Source: a virus
Strand: one strand, 5' to 3'
Virus record (IMG/VR): IMGVR_UViG_3300013132_001801
Location: 1 to 35,793 of that record
DNA length: 35,793 bases
Below, in pieces: positions 35,495 through 35,793 of this stretch. Each line of letters begins with the position of its first letter. Positions within the stretch are counted from its first letter, which is position 1. Both the position numbers and the translations under genes were made by a program. Below the pieces are notes generated by a model. That model saw only the letters and a list, made by a program, of their open reading frames with translations. It had not been told where the DNA came from and did not search any database.

Positions 35495-35793
35495 TACTTG
35501 GTCTCCAGTGCGATGAAATACTTGATCTTGTCTTTGAAGATGCCGCCAGTCGCAATGAACTTAGCAAAAGCACCAAGCTGAATTTCTACATCGTAATCGC
35601 CAGGAATAAGCTTGATGTTCTCAACCTTGAACGAAGCAGTGAAATCAGCACCAGCATAATCATTCAACTTGAAAGAAGCATGATTAGATGTATCGTTAGC
35701 CTTCTCATGTGTCTGCAAAAGAATCTCACCGTTCTTACCAACAACGGAGAGATGAGTAAGACTATTCATTGAAGCAAGCCGAAGAAGCTTTGA
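35494..35793 (-). CDS. 45: Sliding clamp gp45, C-terminal part
   Basis: The reading frame stays open to the window edge, so this is the last 99 residues and the 5' part lies outside. ASFKLNDYAGADFTASFKVE and NIKLIPGDYDVEIQ match the C-terminal domain of T4 gp45, which forms a trimeric ring holding the polymerase on DNA and also activates late transcription. An internal ATG at 35767-35769 is not the start. Confidence 0.92.
   Translation of the reverse strand, partial: SKLLRLASMNSLTHLSVVGKNGEILLQTHEKANDTSNHASFKLNDYAGADFTASFKVENIKLIPGDYDVEIQLGAFAKFIATGGIFKDKIKYFIALETK

Overview
The window is part of the genome of a large T4-superfamily myovirus. Recognisable T4-type replication proteins are the sliding clamp gp45 (cut by the right edge), clamp loader gp44/gp62, RegA, DNA polymerase gp43, UvsX and helicase gp41, with dUTPase alongside. 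Almost everything is read from the minus strand, so it runs from high to low coordinates. Base composition is AT-rich (about 40% GC by eye). The PlcP/Agt pair, a DUF1289-like protein and a DUF3563-like protein resemble alphaproteobacterial or other proteobacterial genes, but the host cannot be fixed from the sequence.

Right part (35793 to 30042): the replisome block 45, a dsbA-like gene, a small ORF, 44, 62, regA and dut; then a consensus sigma70-type promoter, a divergent tRNA-like gene, an HSP20 chaperone, a DUF3563-like gene and a phosphate-binding PstS. A terminator after pstS carries the -10 box of the next promoter in its loop. Middle part (30788 to 18273): a long surface-carbohydrate block (GT2, GDP-mannose 3,5-epimerase-like, GT10 fucosyltransferase-like, dTDP-glucose dehydratase-like, sugar C-methyltransferase, further transferases), then a tRNA-Gly, a phosphomannomutase-like HAD protein and an overlapping PlcP-Agt pair. 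In phosphate-starved bacteria PlcP-Agt replaces membrane phospholipids with glycolipids. With PstS this gives a phage phosphate-economy gene set.

Next (18269 to 10265): SpeD-like decarboxylase, LSm-like protein, gp43, a DNA methyltransferase-like protein, a mannose-6-phosphate-isomerase-type cupin, uvsX, gene 41 and small conserved genes, closed by a hairpin terminator. Then come small accessory genes (10059 to 8246), including an HExxH protease-like protein.

Left part (about 8231 to 78): a tRNA array with about 27 convincing tRNA genes, all on the minus strand, and several aberrant tRNA-like genes. It is invaded by five homing endonuclease genes (four GIY-YIG, one HNH) and holds an RlpA-like gene. 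The 100-260 base spacers between many tRNAs are not empty. They hold nested inverted repeats, up to a perfect 21-bp pair around tRNA-Arg; in one spacer the pairing is complete only on the tRNA-sense strand, as expected of RNA structure. Three endonuclease genes end inside the next tRNA gene. Several endonuclease genes have ribosome-site hairpins overlapping T4-type late promoters (TATAAATA), the arrangement known for T4 I-TevI.
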